A stretch of 64,000 nucleotides of DNA from Megalopta genalis (GCF_051020955.1 NW_027477521.1:1-64000); one strand, 5' to 3'; shown: positions 34,741 to 47,696, counted from the stretch's first letter. Translations and numbers: made by a program. The notes: generated by a model not told the origin, from the letters alone.

Positions 34741-37700
34741 GCATGGATTTGAAACTAAACCTTCTACATCGCATTGATTTGAAGCTAAATTATGTGTTTC
34801 GCATGGATTTGAATCTAACTCGTTTGTTTCGCCTGCATTTGAAGCTATATCACTTATATCGCAAGTATCTGAAGCTAAATCGTTTGTTTCGCAAAGATTT
34901 GAACCTAAGACATCTAGTTCGCATTGGTTTGTATCTAAATCATTAGTTTCGCATCAATTTAGATCTAAGTCATATATTTCGTTTGGATCTGAAGCTAACC
35001 AGTATGTTTCGTCTGCATTTGAAGCTATATCATTTATATCGCAAATACTTGAAACTAAATCATTGTGTCGCAAGGTTTTGAAGCTCAGGCTTCTACTTCG
35101 CATTGATTTGAAGGTAAATCATGTGTTTCGCTTGGATTTGAATTTAACTCGTTTGTTTCGCCTTCATTTGAAGCTTCTTCATTTATACCACAAGTATTTG
35201 AAGCCAAATCGTTTGTCTCGAATGGATTTGACGCTAAGCCTTCTACTTCGCACTGATTTGAAGCTAAATCATGTGCTTCGCTTGGATTTGAAGCTAACTC
35301 ATTTGTCTCTCCTTCATTTGAAGCTGTATCACTTATATCGCAATTATCTGACGCTAAATCATTTGTGTCGCATGGATTTGTAGCTAAACATTCTACATCA
35401 CATTGATTTGAAGCTAAACCTGCTACATCTTATTGATTTGTAGCTAAACCATTTGTTTTGCATGGATTTGAAGCTAAGCCTTCTACTTCGCATTCATTTG
35501 AAGCTAAATCATGTGTTTCGCATGAATTTGAAGCTAACTCGTTTGTTTCTTCTGCATTTGAAGCTACATCACTAATATCGAGAGTATTTGAAGCTAAATC
35601 ATTTGTTTCGCACAGATTTGACGCTAAACCATATACATCGCATTGATTTGAAACTAAATCATGTGTTTCGCTTCAATTTGAAGCCAAATCATGTGTTTCG
35701 TCTGCATTTGAAGCTATATTACTTATATCGCAATTATCTGAAGCTAAATCATCTGTGACGCATGGATTTGCAGCTAAACCTTCTACATAGCATTGATTTG
35801 AAGCTAAATCATGTGTTTCGCATGGATTTGAAGCTAACTCGTTCGTTGCGCATGCAGTTAAATCTTAATAACGTATATCACAAGTATTTGAAGCTAAACC
35901 ATTTGATTCGCATGGATTTGAAGCTAAGCCTTCTACGTCGCATTAATTGGACGTTAAATGACGTGTTTTGCATGGATTTGAAGCTAAACCTACTACATCG
36001 CATTGATTTGAAGCTAAATCATGTGTTTCGCATGCAGTTGAAGCTAAATCATGTCTTTCACAAGTATTTGAAGATGAACCATTTGAATCACATTGATTTG
36101 AACCCGAGCCTTCTACTTCGCACTGATTTGCAGATAAACAATTAATTTGTTTCGCATGGATTAGAAGCTAAACCTTCTACATCCCATGGATTTGAATTTA
36201 AATCATGTGTATGGCATGGATTTGAAGCTAAACCTTCTACATCGCATTGATTTGCAGCTGAATCATGTGTTTCGCATGGATTTGAAGCTAACTGGTGCGT
36301 TTCGCCTGTATTTGAAGCTAGATCACTTATATCGCAAGTATTTGAAGCTCAATCATGTGTTTCGCTTCGATTTGAAGCTAAACCTTCTACATCGCATTGG
36401 TTTGAAGCTAAATCGTACGTTTCGCATGGATTTGAAGCTAACTCGTTTGTTTCGCCTGTATTTGAAGCTATATCACTTATATCGCAAGTATTTGAAGCTA
36501 AATCATGTGTGTCGCATGGATTTGAAGCTAAACCTTCTACATCGCATTGATTTGAAGCTAAATTATGTGTTTCGCATGGATTTGAATCTAACTCGTTTGT
36601 TTCGCCTGCATTTGAAGCTATATCACTTATATCGCAAGTATCTGAAGCTAAATCGTTTGTTTCGCAAAGATTTGAACCTAAGACATCTAGTTCGCATTGG
36701 TTTGTATCTAAATCATTAGTTTCGCATCAATTTAGATCTAAGTCATATATTTCGTTTGGATCTGAAGCTAACCAGTATGTTTCGTCTGCATTTGAAGCTA
36801 TATCATTTATATCGCAAATACTTGAAACTAAATCATTGTGTCGCAAGGTTTTGAAGCTCAGGCTTCTACTTCGCATTGATTTGAAGGTAAATCATGTGTT
36901 TCGCTTGGATTTGAATTTAACTCGTTTGTTTCGCCTTCATTTGAAGCTTCTTCATTTATACCACAAGTATTTGAAGCCAAATCGTTTGTCTCGAATGGAT
37001 TTGACGCTAAGCCTTCTACTTCGCACTGATTTGAAGCTAAATCATGTGCTTCGCTTGGATTTGAAGCTAACTCATTTGTCTCTCCTTCATTTGAAGCTGT
37101 ATCACTTATATCGCAATTATCTGACGCTAAATCATTTGTGTCGCATGGATTTGTAGCTAAACATTCTACATCACATTGATTTGAAGCTAAACCTGCTACA
37201 TCTTATTGATTTGTAGCTAAACCATTTGTTTTGCATGGATTTGAAGCTAAGCCTTCTACTTCGCATTCATTTGAAGCTAAATCATGTGTTTCGCATGAAT
37301 TTGAAGCTAACTCGTTTGTTTCTTCTGCATTTGAAGCTACATCACTAATATCGAGAGTATTTGAAGCTAAATCATTTGTTTCGCACAGATTTGACGCTAA
37401 ACCATATACATCGCATTGATTTGAAACTAAATCATGTGTTTCGCTTCAATTTGAAGCCAAATCATGTGTTTCGTCTGCATTTGAAGCTATATTACTTATA
37501 TCGCAATTATCTGAAGCTAAATCATCTGTGACGCATGGATTTGCAGCTAAACCTTCTACATAGCATTGATTTGAAGCTAAATCATGTGTTTCGCATGGAT
37601 TTGAAGCTAACTCGTTCGTTGCGCATGCAGTTAAATCTTAATAACGTATATCACAAGTATTTGAAGCTAAACCATTTGATTCGCATGGATTTGAAGCTAA

Positions 37701-38286
37701 GCCTTCTACGTCGCATTAATTGGACGTTAAATGACGTGTTTTGCATGGATTTGAAGCTAAACCTACTACATCGCATTGATTTGAAGCTAAATCATGTGTT
37801 TCGCATGCAGTTGAAGCTAAATCATGTCTTTCACAAGTATTTGAAGATGAACCATTAGAATCACATTGATTTGAACCCGAGCCTTCTACTTCGCACTGAT
37901 TTGCAGATAAACAATTAATTTGTTTCGCATGGATTAGAAGCTAAACCTTCTACATCCCATGGATTTGAATATAAATCATGTGTATGGCATGGATTTGAAG
38001 CTAAACCTTCTACATCGCATTGATTTGCAGCTGAATCATGTGTTTCGCATGGATTTGAAGCTAACTGGTGCGTTTCGCCTGTATTTGAAGCTAGATCACT
38101 TATATCGCAAGTATTTGAAGCTCAATCATGTGTTTCGCTTCGATTTGAAGCTAAACCTTCTACATCGCATTGGTTTGAAGCTAAATCGTACGTTTCGCAT
38201 GGATTTGAAGCTAACTCGTTTGTTTCGCCTGTATTTGAAGCTATATCACTTATATCGCAAGTATTTGAAGCTAAATCATGTGTGTC
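34741..38286. repeat. 1,773-bp tandem duplication
   Basis: Two adjacent copies, 34741-36513 and 36514-38286, are about 59 monomers each. The period is 3 bp more than a multiple of 30 because of shared indels such as the ACAATTAATTTG unit at about 36139 and 37912. Both copies also contain ACTAATATCGAGAG and GATCTAAGTCATATATTTCG units. They differ at only a few positions by eye (for example GAATTTAAATC against GAATATAAATC). Parts of the block recur at 41.7-42.1 and 43.9-44.6 kb. Confidence 0.85.
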
Positions 38287-39339
38287 GCATGGATTTGAAG
38301 CTAAACCTTCTACATCGCATTGATTTGAAGCTAAATCATGTGTTTCGCATGCAGTTGAAGCTAACTCATGTCTTTCACAAGTATTTTAAAATGAACCATT
38401 TGCATCGCATTAATTTGAACCCGAGCCTTCTACTTCGCCCTGATATGCAGCTAAAGAATGTGTTTCGCATGGATTTGAAGCTAACCCTTCTACATCGCAT
38501 TGATTTGAAGCTAAATTATGTGTTTCACAAGTATTTGAAAATGAACCATTTGAATCGCATTGATTTGAACCCGAGCCTTCTACTTCGCACTGATTTGCAG
38601 CTAAATAATGTGTTTCGCATGGATGTGAAGCTAAACCTTCTACATCCCATGGATTTGAATATAAATCATGTGTTTGTCATAGATTTGAAGCTAAACCTTC
38701 TACATCGCGTTGATTTGCAGCTGAATCATGTGTTTCGCATGGATTTGAAGCTAAACCTTCTACATCGCATTGATTTGCAGCTGAATCATGTGTTTCGCAT
38801 GGATTTGTAGCTAACTCGTTCGTTGCGCATGCAGTTAAATCTAAATAACGTATATCACAAGTATTTGAAGCTAAACCATTTGATTCGCATGGATTTGAAA
38901 CTAAGCCTTCTACTTCGCGCTGCTTTGAAGCTAAGCCTACTACTTCGCGCTGCTTTGAAGCTAAATCATGTTTTTCGCATGCTGCTGAAGCTAAATCATG
39001 TTTTTCACAAGTATTTGAAAATGAACCATTTGAATCGCATTGATTTGAACCCGAGCCTTCTACTTCGCACTGATTTGCAGCTAAATATTGTGTTTCGCAT
39101 GGATTTGAAGCTAAACCTTCTACATCCCATGGATTTGAATCTAAATCATGTGTTTGGCATGGATTTGAAGCTAAACCTTCTACATCGCATTGATTTGCAG
39201 CTGTATCATGTGTTTCGCATGGATTTGTAGCTAACTCGTTAGTTTCGCCTGTATTTGAAGCTAGATCACTTATATCGCAAGTATTCGAAGCTAAATCATG
39301 TGTTTCGCTTGGATTTGAAGCTAAACCTTCTACATCGCA

Positions 39340-40697
39340 TTGGTTTGAAGCTAAATCGTATGTTTCGCATGGATTTGAAGCTAACTCGTTTGTTTCACAT
39401 GCAGTTGTAGCTAAATAATGTATATCACAAGCATTTCTAGCTAAACCGTTTGTTTCGCATGGATTTGAAGCTAAGCCTTCTACTTCGCATTAATTTGAAG
39501 CTAAATCATTTGTTTCGCATGGAATTGAAGCTACCTCGTTTGTTCCTCCTGCTTTTGAAGCTATATCACTTATATCGCAAGTATTTGAAGCTAAATCATA
39601 TGTGTCGCATGGATTTGAAGCTGAACCTACTACATCGCATTGATTTGGAGCTAAATCTTGTGTATCGCATGGATTTGAAGCTAAACCTTCTACATCGCAT
39701 TGATTTGCAGGCTAAATCATGTGTTTCGCATGGATTTGAAGCTAACTCGTTTGTTTCGTATGCAGTTGTAGCTACATAATGTATATCACAAGTATTTGTA
39801 GCTAAATCATTTGCTTCGCATGAATTTGAAGCTAAGCCTTCTCCTTCGCATTGATTTGAAGCTAAATCTAGTGTATCGCATGGATTTGAAGCTAAGCCTT
39901 CTACTTCGCGCTGATTTGAAGCTAAATCGTGTGTTTCGCATGGATTTGAAGCTAACTCGTTCGTTTCGCATGCAGTTATAGCTAAATAATGTATATCACA
40001 AGTATTTGTAGCTAAACCATTTGTTTCGCATGGATTTGAGGCTAAACCTTCTACATCGCATTGATTTGAAGCTAAATCATGTTGTTTCGCTTGCAGTTGA
40101 AGCTAAATCATGTCTTTCACAAGTATTTGAAAATGAACCATTTGAATCGCATTGACTTGAACCCGAGCCTTCTACTTCGCACTGATTTGCAGCTAAATAA
40201 TGTGTTTCGCATTGATTTGAAGCTAAATAGTGTGTTTCGCATGGATTTGAAGCTAACTCGTTTGTTTCACATGCAGTTGTAGCTAAATAATGTATATCAC
40301 AAGCATTTTTAGCTAAACCATTTGTTTCGCATGGAATTGAAGCTAAGCCTTCTACTTCGCATTGATTTGAAGCTAAATCATTTGTTTCGCATGGAATTGA
40401 AGCTACCTCGATTGTTCCTCCTGCTTTTGAAGCTATATCACTTATATCGCAAGTATTTGAAGCTAAATCATATGTGTCGCATGGATTTGAAGCTGAACCT
40501 ACTACATCGCATTGATTTGGAGCTAAATCTTGTGTATCGCATGGATTTAAAGCTAAACCTTCTACATCGCATTGATTTGCAGGCTAAATCATGTGTTTCG
40601 CATGGATTTGAAGCTAACTCGTTTGTTTCGTATGCAGTTGTAGCTACATAATGTATATCACAAGTATTTGTAGCTAAATCATTTGCTTCGCATAGAT
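39340..40697. repeat. 872-bp spaced duplication
   Basis: About 486 bp at 39340-39825 is repeated at 40212-40697. The copies share a private 1-bp insertion (TTTGCAGGCTAAATC at about 39709 and 40571), which shows they descend from one another and not from independent assortment of common monomers. The spacing of 872 is not a multiple of 30. Confidence 0.75.
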
Positions 40698-40979
40698 TTG
40701 GAGCTAACACGTTTGTTTCCCCTGCATTTGAAGCTATATCACTCATGTCGCAAGTTCCTGTGCTAAATCATTTGTTTTGCATGGATTTGAAGCTATTTCA
40801 TTTATGTCGCAAGTATTTGATTGTAACTCATTTATTTCGCATGGATTAGATTCTAAGCCTTCAACTTCGCATTGATTTGAAGCTAAATCATTTGTTTCGC
40901 ATGGAATTGAAGCTACCTCGTTTGTTCTTCCTGCTTATGAAGCTATATCACTTATATCGCAAGTATTTGATGCTAAATC

Positions 40980-43900
40980 ATATGTGTTGCATGGATTTGA
41001 AGCTGAACCTACTACATCGCATTGATTTGAATCTAAATCGTGTGTTGCGCATGCAGTTGAAGCTAACTCATGTCTTTCACAAGTATTTAAAATGAACCAT
41101 TTGAATCGCATTGATTTGAACCCGAGCCTTCTACTTCGCACTGATTTGCAGCTAAATAATGTGTTTCGCATGGATTTGAAGCTAAACCTTCTACATCCCA
41201 TGGATTTGAATCTAAATCATGTGTTTGGCATGGATTTGAAGCTAAACCTTCTACATCGTATTGATTTGCAGCTGAATCATGTGTTTCGCATGGATTTGTA
41301 GCTAACTCGTTCGTTTCGCCTGTATTTGAAGCTAGATCACTTATATCACAAGTATTTGAAGCTGAACCATTTGATTCGCATGATCTGATGCTTAGCCTTC
41401 TACATCGCATTGATTTGAAGCTAAACCATGTGTTTCGCATGTTTTTGAAGCTAACTCGTTCGTTGCGCATGCAGTTAAATCAAAATTACGTATATCACAA
41501 GTATTTGTAGCTAAACCATTTGTTTCGCATGGATTTGAATCTAAGCCTTGTACTTCCAGTTGATTTGAAGCTAATTCATGTGTTTCGCATGGATTTGAAG
41601 CTAACTCGTTCGTTGCGCATGCAGTTAAATCTAAATAACGTATATCACAAGTATTTGTAGCTAAACCATTTGTTTCGCATGGATTTGAATCTTAGCCTTG
41701 TACTTCGAGTTGATTTGAAGCTAAATCATGTGTTTCGCATGGATTTGAAACTAAACCTTCTACATCGCATTGATTTGAAGCTAAATTATGTGTTTCGCAT
41801 GGATTTGAATCTAACTCGTTTGTTTCGCCTGCATTTGAAGCTATATCACTTATATCGCAAGTATCTGAAGCTAAATCGTTTGTTTCGCAAAGATTTGAAC
41901 CTAAGACATCTAGTTCGCATTGGTTTGTATCTAAATCATTAGTTTCGCATCAATTTAGATCTAAGTCATATATTTCGTTTGGATCTGAAGCTAACCAGTA
42001 TGTTTCGTCTGCATTTGAAGCTATATCATTTATATCGCAAATACTTGAAACTAAATCATTGTGTCGCAAGGTTTTGAAGCTCAGGCTTCTACTTCGCATT
42101 GATTTGAAGGTAAATCATGTGTTTCGCATGGATTTGAAGCTAACTCGTTCGGTTCGCCTGCAGTTGAATCTACATCACTTATATAGCTAGTATTCGAAGC
42201 TAAATCATGTGTATCGCATGGATTTGAAGCTAAGCCTTCTACTTCGCATTGATTTGAAGCTAAATCATTTGTTTCGCATGGAATTGAAGCTAAATCATGT
42301 CTTTCACAAGTATTTGAAGATGAACCATTTGAATCGCATGGATTTGAACCTGAACCTTCTACTTCGCACTGATTTGCAGCTAAATAATGTGTTTCGCATG
42401 GATTTGAAGCTAAACCTTCTACATCGCATTGATTTGAAGCTAAATAGTGTGTTTCGCATGGATTTGAAGCTAACTCGTTTGTTTCACATGCAGTTGTAGC
42501 TAAATAATGTATATCACAAGCATTTCTAGCTAAACCATTTGTTTCGCATGGATTTGAAGCTAAGCCTTCTACATCGCATTGATTTGAAGATAAATCGTGT
42601 GTTTCGCATGGATTTGAAGCTAACTCGTTAGTTTCGCATGCAGTTGTAGCTAAATAATGTATGTCACAAGTATTTGTAGCTAAACCATTTGTTTCGCATG
42701 GATTTGAAGCTACGCCTTCTACTTCGCATTGATTTGAAGCTAAATCATTTGTTTCGCATGGAATTGAAGCTACCTCGTTTGTTCCTCCTGCTTTTGAAGC
42801 TATATAACTTATATCGCATGGATTTGAAGCTGAACCTACTACATCGCATTGATTTGAAGCTAAATCTTGTGTATCGCATGGATCTGAAGCTAAGCCTTCT
42901 ACTACGCATTGATTTGAAGTTAAATCATTTGTTTCGCATGGAATTGAAGCTTCCTCGTTTGTTCCTCCAGCGTTTGAAGCTATATCACTTATATCGCGAG
43001 TATTTGAAGCTAAATCATATGTGTCGCATGGATTTGAAGCTGAACCTACTACATCGCATTGATTTGAAGCTAAATCGTGTGTTTCGCATGCAGTTGAAGC
43101 TAACTCATGTCTTTCACAAGTATTTAAAATGAACCATTTGAATCGCATTGATTTGAACCCGAGCCTTCTACTTCGCACTGATTTGCAGCTAAATAATGTG
43201 TTTCGCATTGGATTTGAAGCCAAACCTTCTACATCCCATGGATTTGAATCTAAATCATGTGTTTGGCATGGATTTGAAGCTAAACCTTCTACATCGCATT
43301 GATTTGCAGCTGAATCATGTGTTTCGCATGGATTTGTAGCTAACTCGTTCGTTTCGCCTGTATTTGAAGCTAGATCACTTATATCACAAGTATTTGAAGC
43401 TGACCATTTGATTCGCATGATCTGATGCTTAGCTTTCTACATCGCATTGATTTGAAGCTAAACCATGTGTTTCGCATGTTTTTGAAGCTAACTCGTTCGT
43501 TGCGCATGCAGTTAAATCAAAATTACGTATATCACAAGTATTTGTAGCTAAACCATTTGTTTCGCATGGATTTGAATCTAAGCCTTGTACTTCCAGTTGA
43601 TTTGAAGCTAATTCATGTGTTTCGCATGGATTTGAAGCTAACTCGTTCGTTGCGCATGCAGTTAAATCTAAATAACGTATATCACAAGTATTTGTAGCTA
43701 AACCATTTGTTTCGCATGGATTTGAATCTTAGCCTTGTACTTCGAGTTGATTTGAAGCTAAATCATGTGTTTCGCATGGATTTGAAACTAACTCGTTCGT
43801 TGCGCATGCAGTTAAATCTAAATAACGTATATCACAAGTATTTGTAGCTAAACCATTTGTTTCGCATGGATTTGAATCTTAGCCTTGTACTTCGAGTTGA

Positions 43901-44566
43901 TTTGAAGCTAAGTCATGTGTTTCGCATGGATTTGAAACTAAACCTTCTACATCGCATTGATTTGAAGCTAAATTATGTGTTTCGCATGGATTTGAATCTA
44001 ACTCGTTTGTTTCGCCTGCATTTGAAGCTATATCACTTATATCGCAAGTATCTGAAGCTAAATCGTTTGTTTCGCAAAGATTTGAACCTAAGACATCTAG
44101 TTCGCATTGGTTTGTATCTAAATCATTAGTTTCGCATCAATTTAGATCTAAGTCATATATTTCGTTTGGATCTGAAGCTAACCAGTATGTTTCGTCTGCA
44201 TTTGAAGCTATATCATTTATATCGCAAATACTTGAAACTAAATCATTGTGTCGCAAGGTTTTGAAGCTCAGGCTTCTACTTCGCATTGATTTGAAGGTAA
44301 ATCATGTGTTTCGCTTGGATTTGAATTTAACTCGTTTGTTTCGCCTTCATTTGAAGCTTCTTCATTTATACCACAAGTATTTGAAGCCAAATCGGTTGTC
44401 TCGAATGGATTTGACGCTAAGCCTTCTACTTCGCACTGATTTGAAGCTAAATCATGTGCTTCGCTTGGATTTGAAGCTAACTCATTTGTCTCTCCTTCTT
44501 TTGAAGCTGTATCACTTATATCGCAAGTATCAGAATCTAAATCATTTGCGTCGCATTGCTTTTTAA
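40980..44566. repeat. Mosaic of re-copied segments with a 150-bp tandem trio
   Basis: The stretch near 41.04-41.7 kb reappears near 43.08-43.7 kb, and 41.67-42.1 kb reappears at 43.86-44.3 kb (spacing 2,187). About 34.25-34.6 kb matches 41.09-41.5 kb (spacing 6,846), and 33.8-34.25 kb matches 42.69-43.13 kb (spacing 8,883). Within it the marker TGCGCATGCAGTTAAATC occurs at 43501, 43651 and 43801, exactly 150 bp apart, the plainest display of the five-monomer higher-order unit. Limits are approximate. Confidence 0.7.
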
Positions 44567-45189
44567 GCTAAACCTTCTACATAGCATTGATTTGAATCTT
44601 AATCGTGTGTTTTGCATGAATTTGAAGCTAACTCATTTGTTTCCCCTGCATTTGAAGCTATATCACTTATATCGCAATTATCTGACGCTAAATCATTTGT
44701 GTCGCATGGATTTGTAGCTAAACATTCTACACCACATTGATTTGAAGCTAAACCTGCTACATCTTATTGATTTGAAGCTAAATCATGTGTTTCGCATGGA
44801 ATTGAAGCCACCTCGTTTGTTCCTCCAGCTTTTGAACCTATATCACTTTTATCGCAAGTATTTGAAGCTAAATCATATGTGTCGCATGGATTTGAAGCTA
44901 AACCTTCTACATCGCATTGATTTGAAGCTGAATCATGTGTATCGCATGGATTTGAAGCTAACTCGTTTGTTTCGCATGCAGTTGTATATAAATAATGTAT
45001 ATCACAAGATTTTGTAGCTAAACCATTTGTTTTGCATGGATTTGAAGCTAAGCCTTCTACTTCGCATTCATTTGAAGCTAAATAATTTGTTTCGCATGGA
45101 TTTGAATCTAAGCCTTGTCCTTCGAATTGATTTGAAGCTAAATCATTTGTTTCGTATGGATTTGAAGCTAAACCTTCTACATCGCATTG

Positions 45190-45193
45190 ATTT
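45190..45193. other. Probable target-site duplication of Element 2, left (ATTT)
   Basis: ATTT here corresponds to ATTT at 52309-52312 right of the element. A run of six T follows, so the LTR edge is uncertain by two bases: TG-CA logic places it at 45196, while the duplication fits better if it is at 45194. Confidence 0.55.
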
Positions 45194-45195
45194 TT

Positions 45196-45643
45196 TGTCA
45201 CAGGGGTTACTGCGACGGTTTGTATAAAATAATCCGAGAGTTCTTTTGGTTTTTATAAACGAGAACTTTAATATAACTTGTAACAAAGGCGATGAGGTAC
45301 AGTGTGTAGAAGGTAAAGGTAAACGAGTGACGGATGATACAGAAATATGGACACGTTGAGAGTCGGAGGAAAACTTGCTAACTGACTTCTCTCGGTCGAG
45401 AGGTCCTCGTATTTATTGGTAGGGAAAGTCCTTGAAATTGGTAAGGGAAAGTCCTCGGGAAGGGCGAAGGCCTTTCCCGAAGATTTTCCGACCGGGGTGA
45501 TCCGGGACCTATGGTCCGAAGCTGTGTCCCAACGTTTTTATTGTTTTATTGCGGGGTGTACGCCTTGCGTCGGGAAAACCCAAAAAAGGCATGTGTACAC
45601 CCCGCTTTTGAAGGACGTGTCTTTTTATGTCTGGTCCGCCACA
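45196..45643 (-). repeat. Element 2 3' LTR (left copy)
   Basis: This is 448 bp. On the + strand it starts TGTCACAGG and ends GTCCGCCACA. Compared with the right copy it differs at CACAGG/CGCAGG, TTCTTTT/TTTTTTT, ATAAACG/ATATAACG, ATTGGTAAG/ATTGTTAAG, CGTCGGG/CGTCGAG and CCCAAAAA/CCCGAAAA. On the coding (-) strand a poly(A) signal AATAAA lies at 45412-45417. Confidence 0.93.
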
Positions 45644-45657
45644 TTCACCCCCCTTCC
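45644..45657 (-). promoter_or_regulatory. Element 2 polypurine tract
   Basis: On the - strand GGAAGGGGGGTGAA directly precedes the TG of the 3' LTR. It is an almost pure purine tract in the expected place. Confidence 0.85.
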
Positions 45658-45736
45658 AGTGATTAACGCTAAGGTACAAAATTGGTTGAAAAAAAAATAT
45701 TATACCTATGGGAAATCAACGTGGTAATCTAAAATA

Positions 45737-46618
45737 CAGGGTGTCCCACAATTATTTTAACAGCCGAAAATGAGGGGTAGCTGAGGTCATTTGAAGTAAC
45801 TTTTTCCTTTGCGAAAATGCAATCTGCGGCTTTGTTTACGAGTTATTAACGAAAAACACTGGCCAATGAGAGGTAACGGTGCGAGAGAGAGAGTCCGCGA
45901 GAGAGTACGCAGCACGAGGCTTTGACAGATGGTCGGGACGGACTCGAGCCACGTTCGAAGTATTGAACAAATCACGAAGCGAGAACTTTCCGGATTTTTT
46001 TTTACTACGTGACAGTGATATTTTGAAGAAAAACGCTGTTCACCTTTACTTTAGAATGTCTGAAGAATATTTACTAATTTTTCGGACCCGAAATAATAAG
46101 TAATTTAACCGTGACGGCCGTTTTAATTTTCTAGTGTGCATGACACCTCGTGTGTAACATATGAAATTTTTAAGCAAGGTGTACAATGAAGATTAACAAA
46201 GTACGTAAATGATATTTTACGTTAATGGTATTTTATTTAAATAATTCCGTGTCCGAACATAGTTCAACGAATGATTCGCAAAGCTAATTTAATAAATAAT
46301 AATCGTGTTAAAGGATGTAAGGGATATGTTTGTTAGAGAAATATGAAGAATATTATCAACAAGAAACTCACCCATTTAGTTGTAAAATCCACTTCATGCA
46401 CGGAAATGTGTGCAGGAGGATAGTGCATTGACCTCGTACAATGTATGATGAACTGCACAGCTGATCTGTATCCGACGGCGACGAACAGAAGGATATCTCC
46501 AGGCAGGCAATTTCAACGTTTACTTTCACTGCATTATCACTAAACACTGATCACTTATCAATAATATTTATGGACCAACTTTCCTGGGTTAATATGTATG
46601 GCTCTGAAAAGAGCCGAT
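45737..46618 (+). repeat. Element 3 left inverted-repeat arm
   Basis: This 882-bp arm is the reverse complement of 46832-47696. The only difference seen is the 17 extra bases at 45764-45780 (CCGAAAATGAGGGGTAG). It includes a purine-rich stretch with GAGAGAGAGAG near 45879. Confidence 0.9.
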
Positions 46619-46831
46619 CTTTTTATGCGACGCGTATGTACCGCGTTGTCGAGATGAACTGCAGAAGACTGGCACGATGGCCGACTGTGTTTCGTTCTCC
46701 TACGAGCGAATTTCAACTGTTTTCCATCGAACGCGAACATTGTCAGCCATCGTGCTAGTCTTCCGCAGTTTATCCCGTCAACGCGGTATGTGTTCTTAAC
46801 GATATGAACTTCGAACGCGTCGCACAAAACA
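46619..46831. other. Element 3 central spacer, diverged palindrome
   Basis: About 213 bp lie between the perfect arms. Halves still pair in part: CTGCAGAAGACTGGCACGAT at about 46660 against the complement of the ATCGTGCTAGTCTTCCGCAG stretch near 46749, with two mismatches, plus an indel of about 20 bp. Short ORFs on both strands here encode similar peptides simply because the DNA is palindromic. I do not call them genes. Confidence 0.7.
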
Positions 46832-47696
46832 ATCGGCTCTTTTCAGAGCCATACATATTAACCCAGGAAAGTTGGTCCATAAATATTATTGATAAGTGAT
46901 CAGTGTTTAGTGATAATGCAGTGAAAGTAAACGTTGAAATTGCCTGCCTGGAGATATCCTTCTGTTCGTCGCCGTCGGATACAGATCAGCTGTGCAGTTC
47001 ATCATACATTGTACGAGGTCAATGCACTATCCTCCTGCACACATTTCCGTGCATGAAGTGGATTTTACAACTAAATGGGTGAGTTTCTTGTTGATAATAT
47101 TCTTCATATTTCTCTAACAAACATATCCCTTACATCCTTTAACACGATTATTATTTATTAAATTAGCTTTGCGAATCATTCGTTGAACTATGTTCGGACA
47201 CGGAATTATTTAAATAAAATACCATTAACGTAAAATATCATTTACGTACTTTGTTAATCTTCATTGTACACCTTGCTTAAAAATTTCATATGTTACACAC
47301 GAGGTGTCATGCACACTAGAAAATTAAAACGGCCGTCACGGTTAAATTACTTATTATTTCGGGTCCGAAAAATTAGTAAATATTCTTCAGACATTCTAAA
47401 GTAAAGGTGAACAGCGTTTTTCTTCAAAATATCACTGTCACGTAGTAAAAAAAAATCCGGAAAGTTCTCGCTTCGTGATTTGTTCAATACTTCGAACGTG
47501 GCTCGAGTCCGTCCCGACCATCTGTCAAAGCCTCGTGCTGCGTACTCTCTCGCGGACTCTCTCTCTCGCACCGTTACCTCTCATTGGCCAGTGTTTTTCG
47601 TTAATAACTCGTAAACAAAGCCGCAGATTGCATTTTCGCAAAGGAAAAAGTTACTTCAAATGACCTCAGCTGTTAAAATAATTGTGGGACACCCTG
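46832..47696 (-). repeat. Element 3 right inverted-repeat arm
   Basis: This 865-bp arm mirrors 45737-46618. It ends GTGGGACACCCTG followed by TA. It lacks the 17 nt present in the left arm. Confidence 0.9.

Larger units (their letters stand above)
31122..45195. repeat. 30-bp satellite array, block B
   Basis: This is the same satellite resuming exactly after the target duplication of Element 1 and running to Element 2. Monomer classes and core match block A, so the two blocks were contiguous before Element 1 inserted. Variants typical here include GTCTTTCACAAGTATTTGAA followed by a unit with GATTTGAACCCGAGC, which recurs near 31.8, 33.0, 34.2, 36.1, 37.9, 38.4, 39.0, 40.1, 41.1 and 43.1 kb and marks a longer-period arrangement. 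Small indels change the reading phase repeatedly, for example GCAGGCTAAATC near 39709 and 40571 and ACAATTAATTTG near 36139 and 37912. No non-repeat sequence longer than a few bases is seen. Confidence 0.95.

Noticed and set aside
42081..43418. - strand ORF of 445 codons with CETHDLASNP-type repeats as a cysteine-rich secreted protein
   Set aside because: There is no signal peptide, and the frame simply begins and ends within satellite units. Differences between units are mostly amino-acid changing, so no coding constraint is apparent. It is left as a testable point in the findings.
45416..45727. ORF of 103 codons in the left LTR of Element 2
   Set aside because: It lies on the strand opposite to the element, within a non-coding LTR. 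The equivalent ORF in the other LTR is shorter and runs into satellite.
45879..46103. Mirrored 74-codon ORFs in the foldback arms (also 47347-47571)
   Set aside because: They are short, low-complexity at the start (from GAGAGAGAG), and present once per arm by symmetry. No recognisable domain.
46558..46827. Small genes in the centre of the foldback element
   Set aside because: The peptides on the two strands resemble each other only because the DNA is palindromic, and there is no similarity to a known transposase domain that I can recognise.
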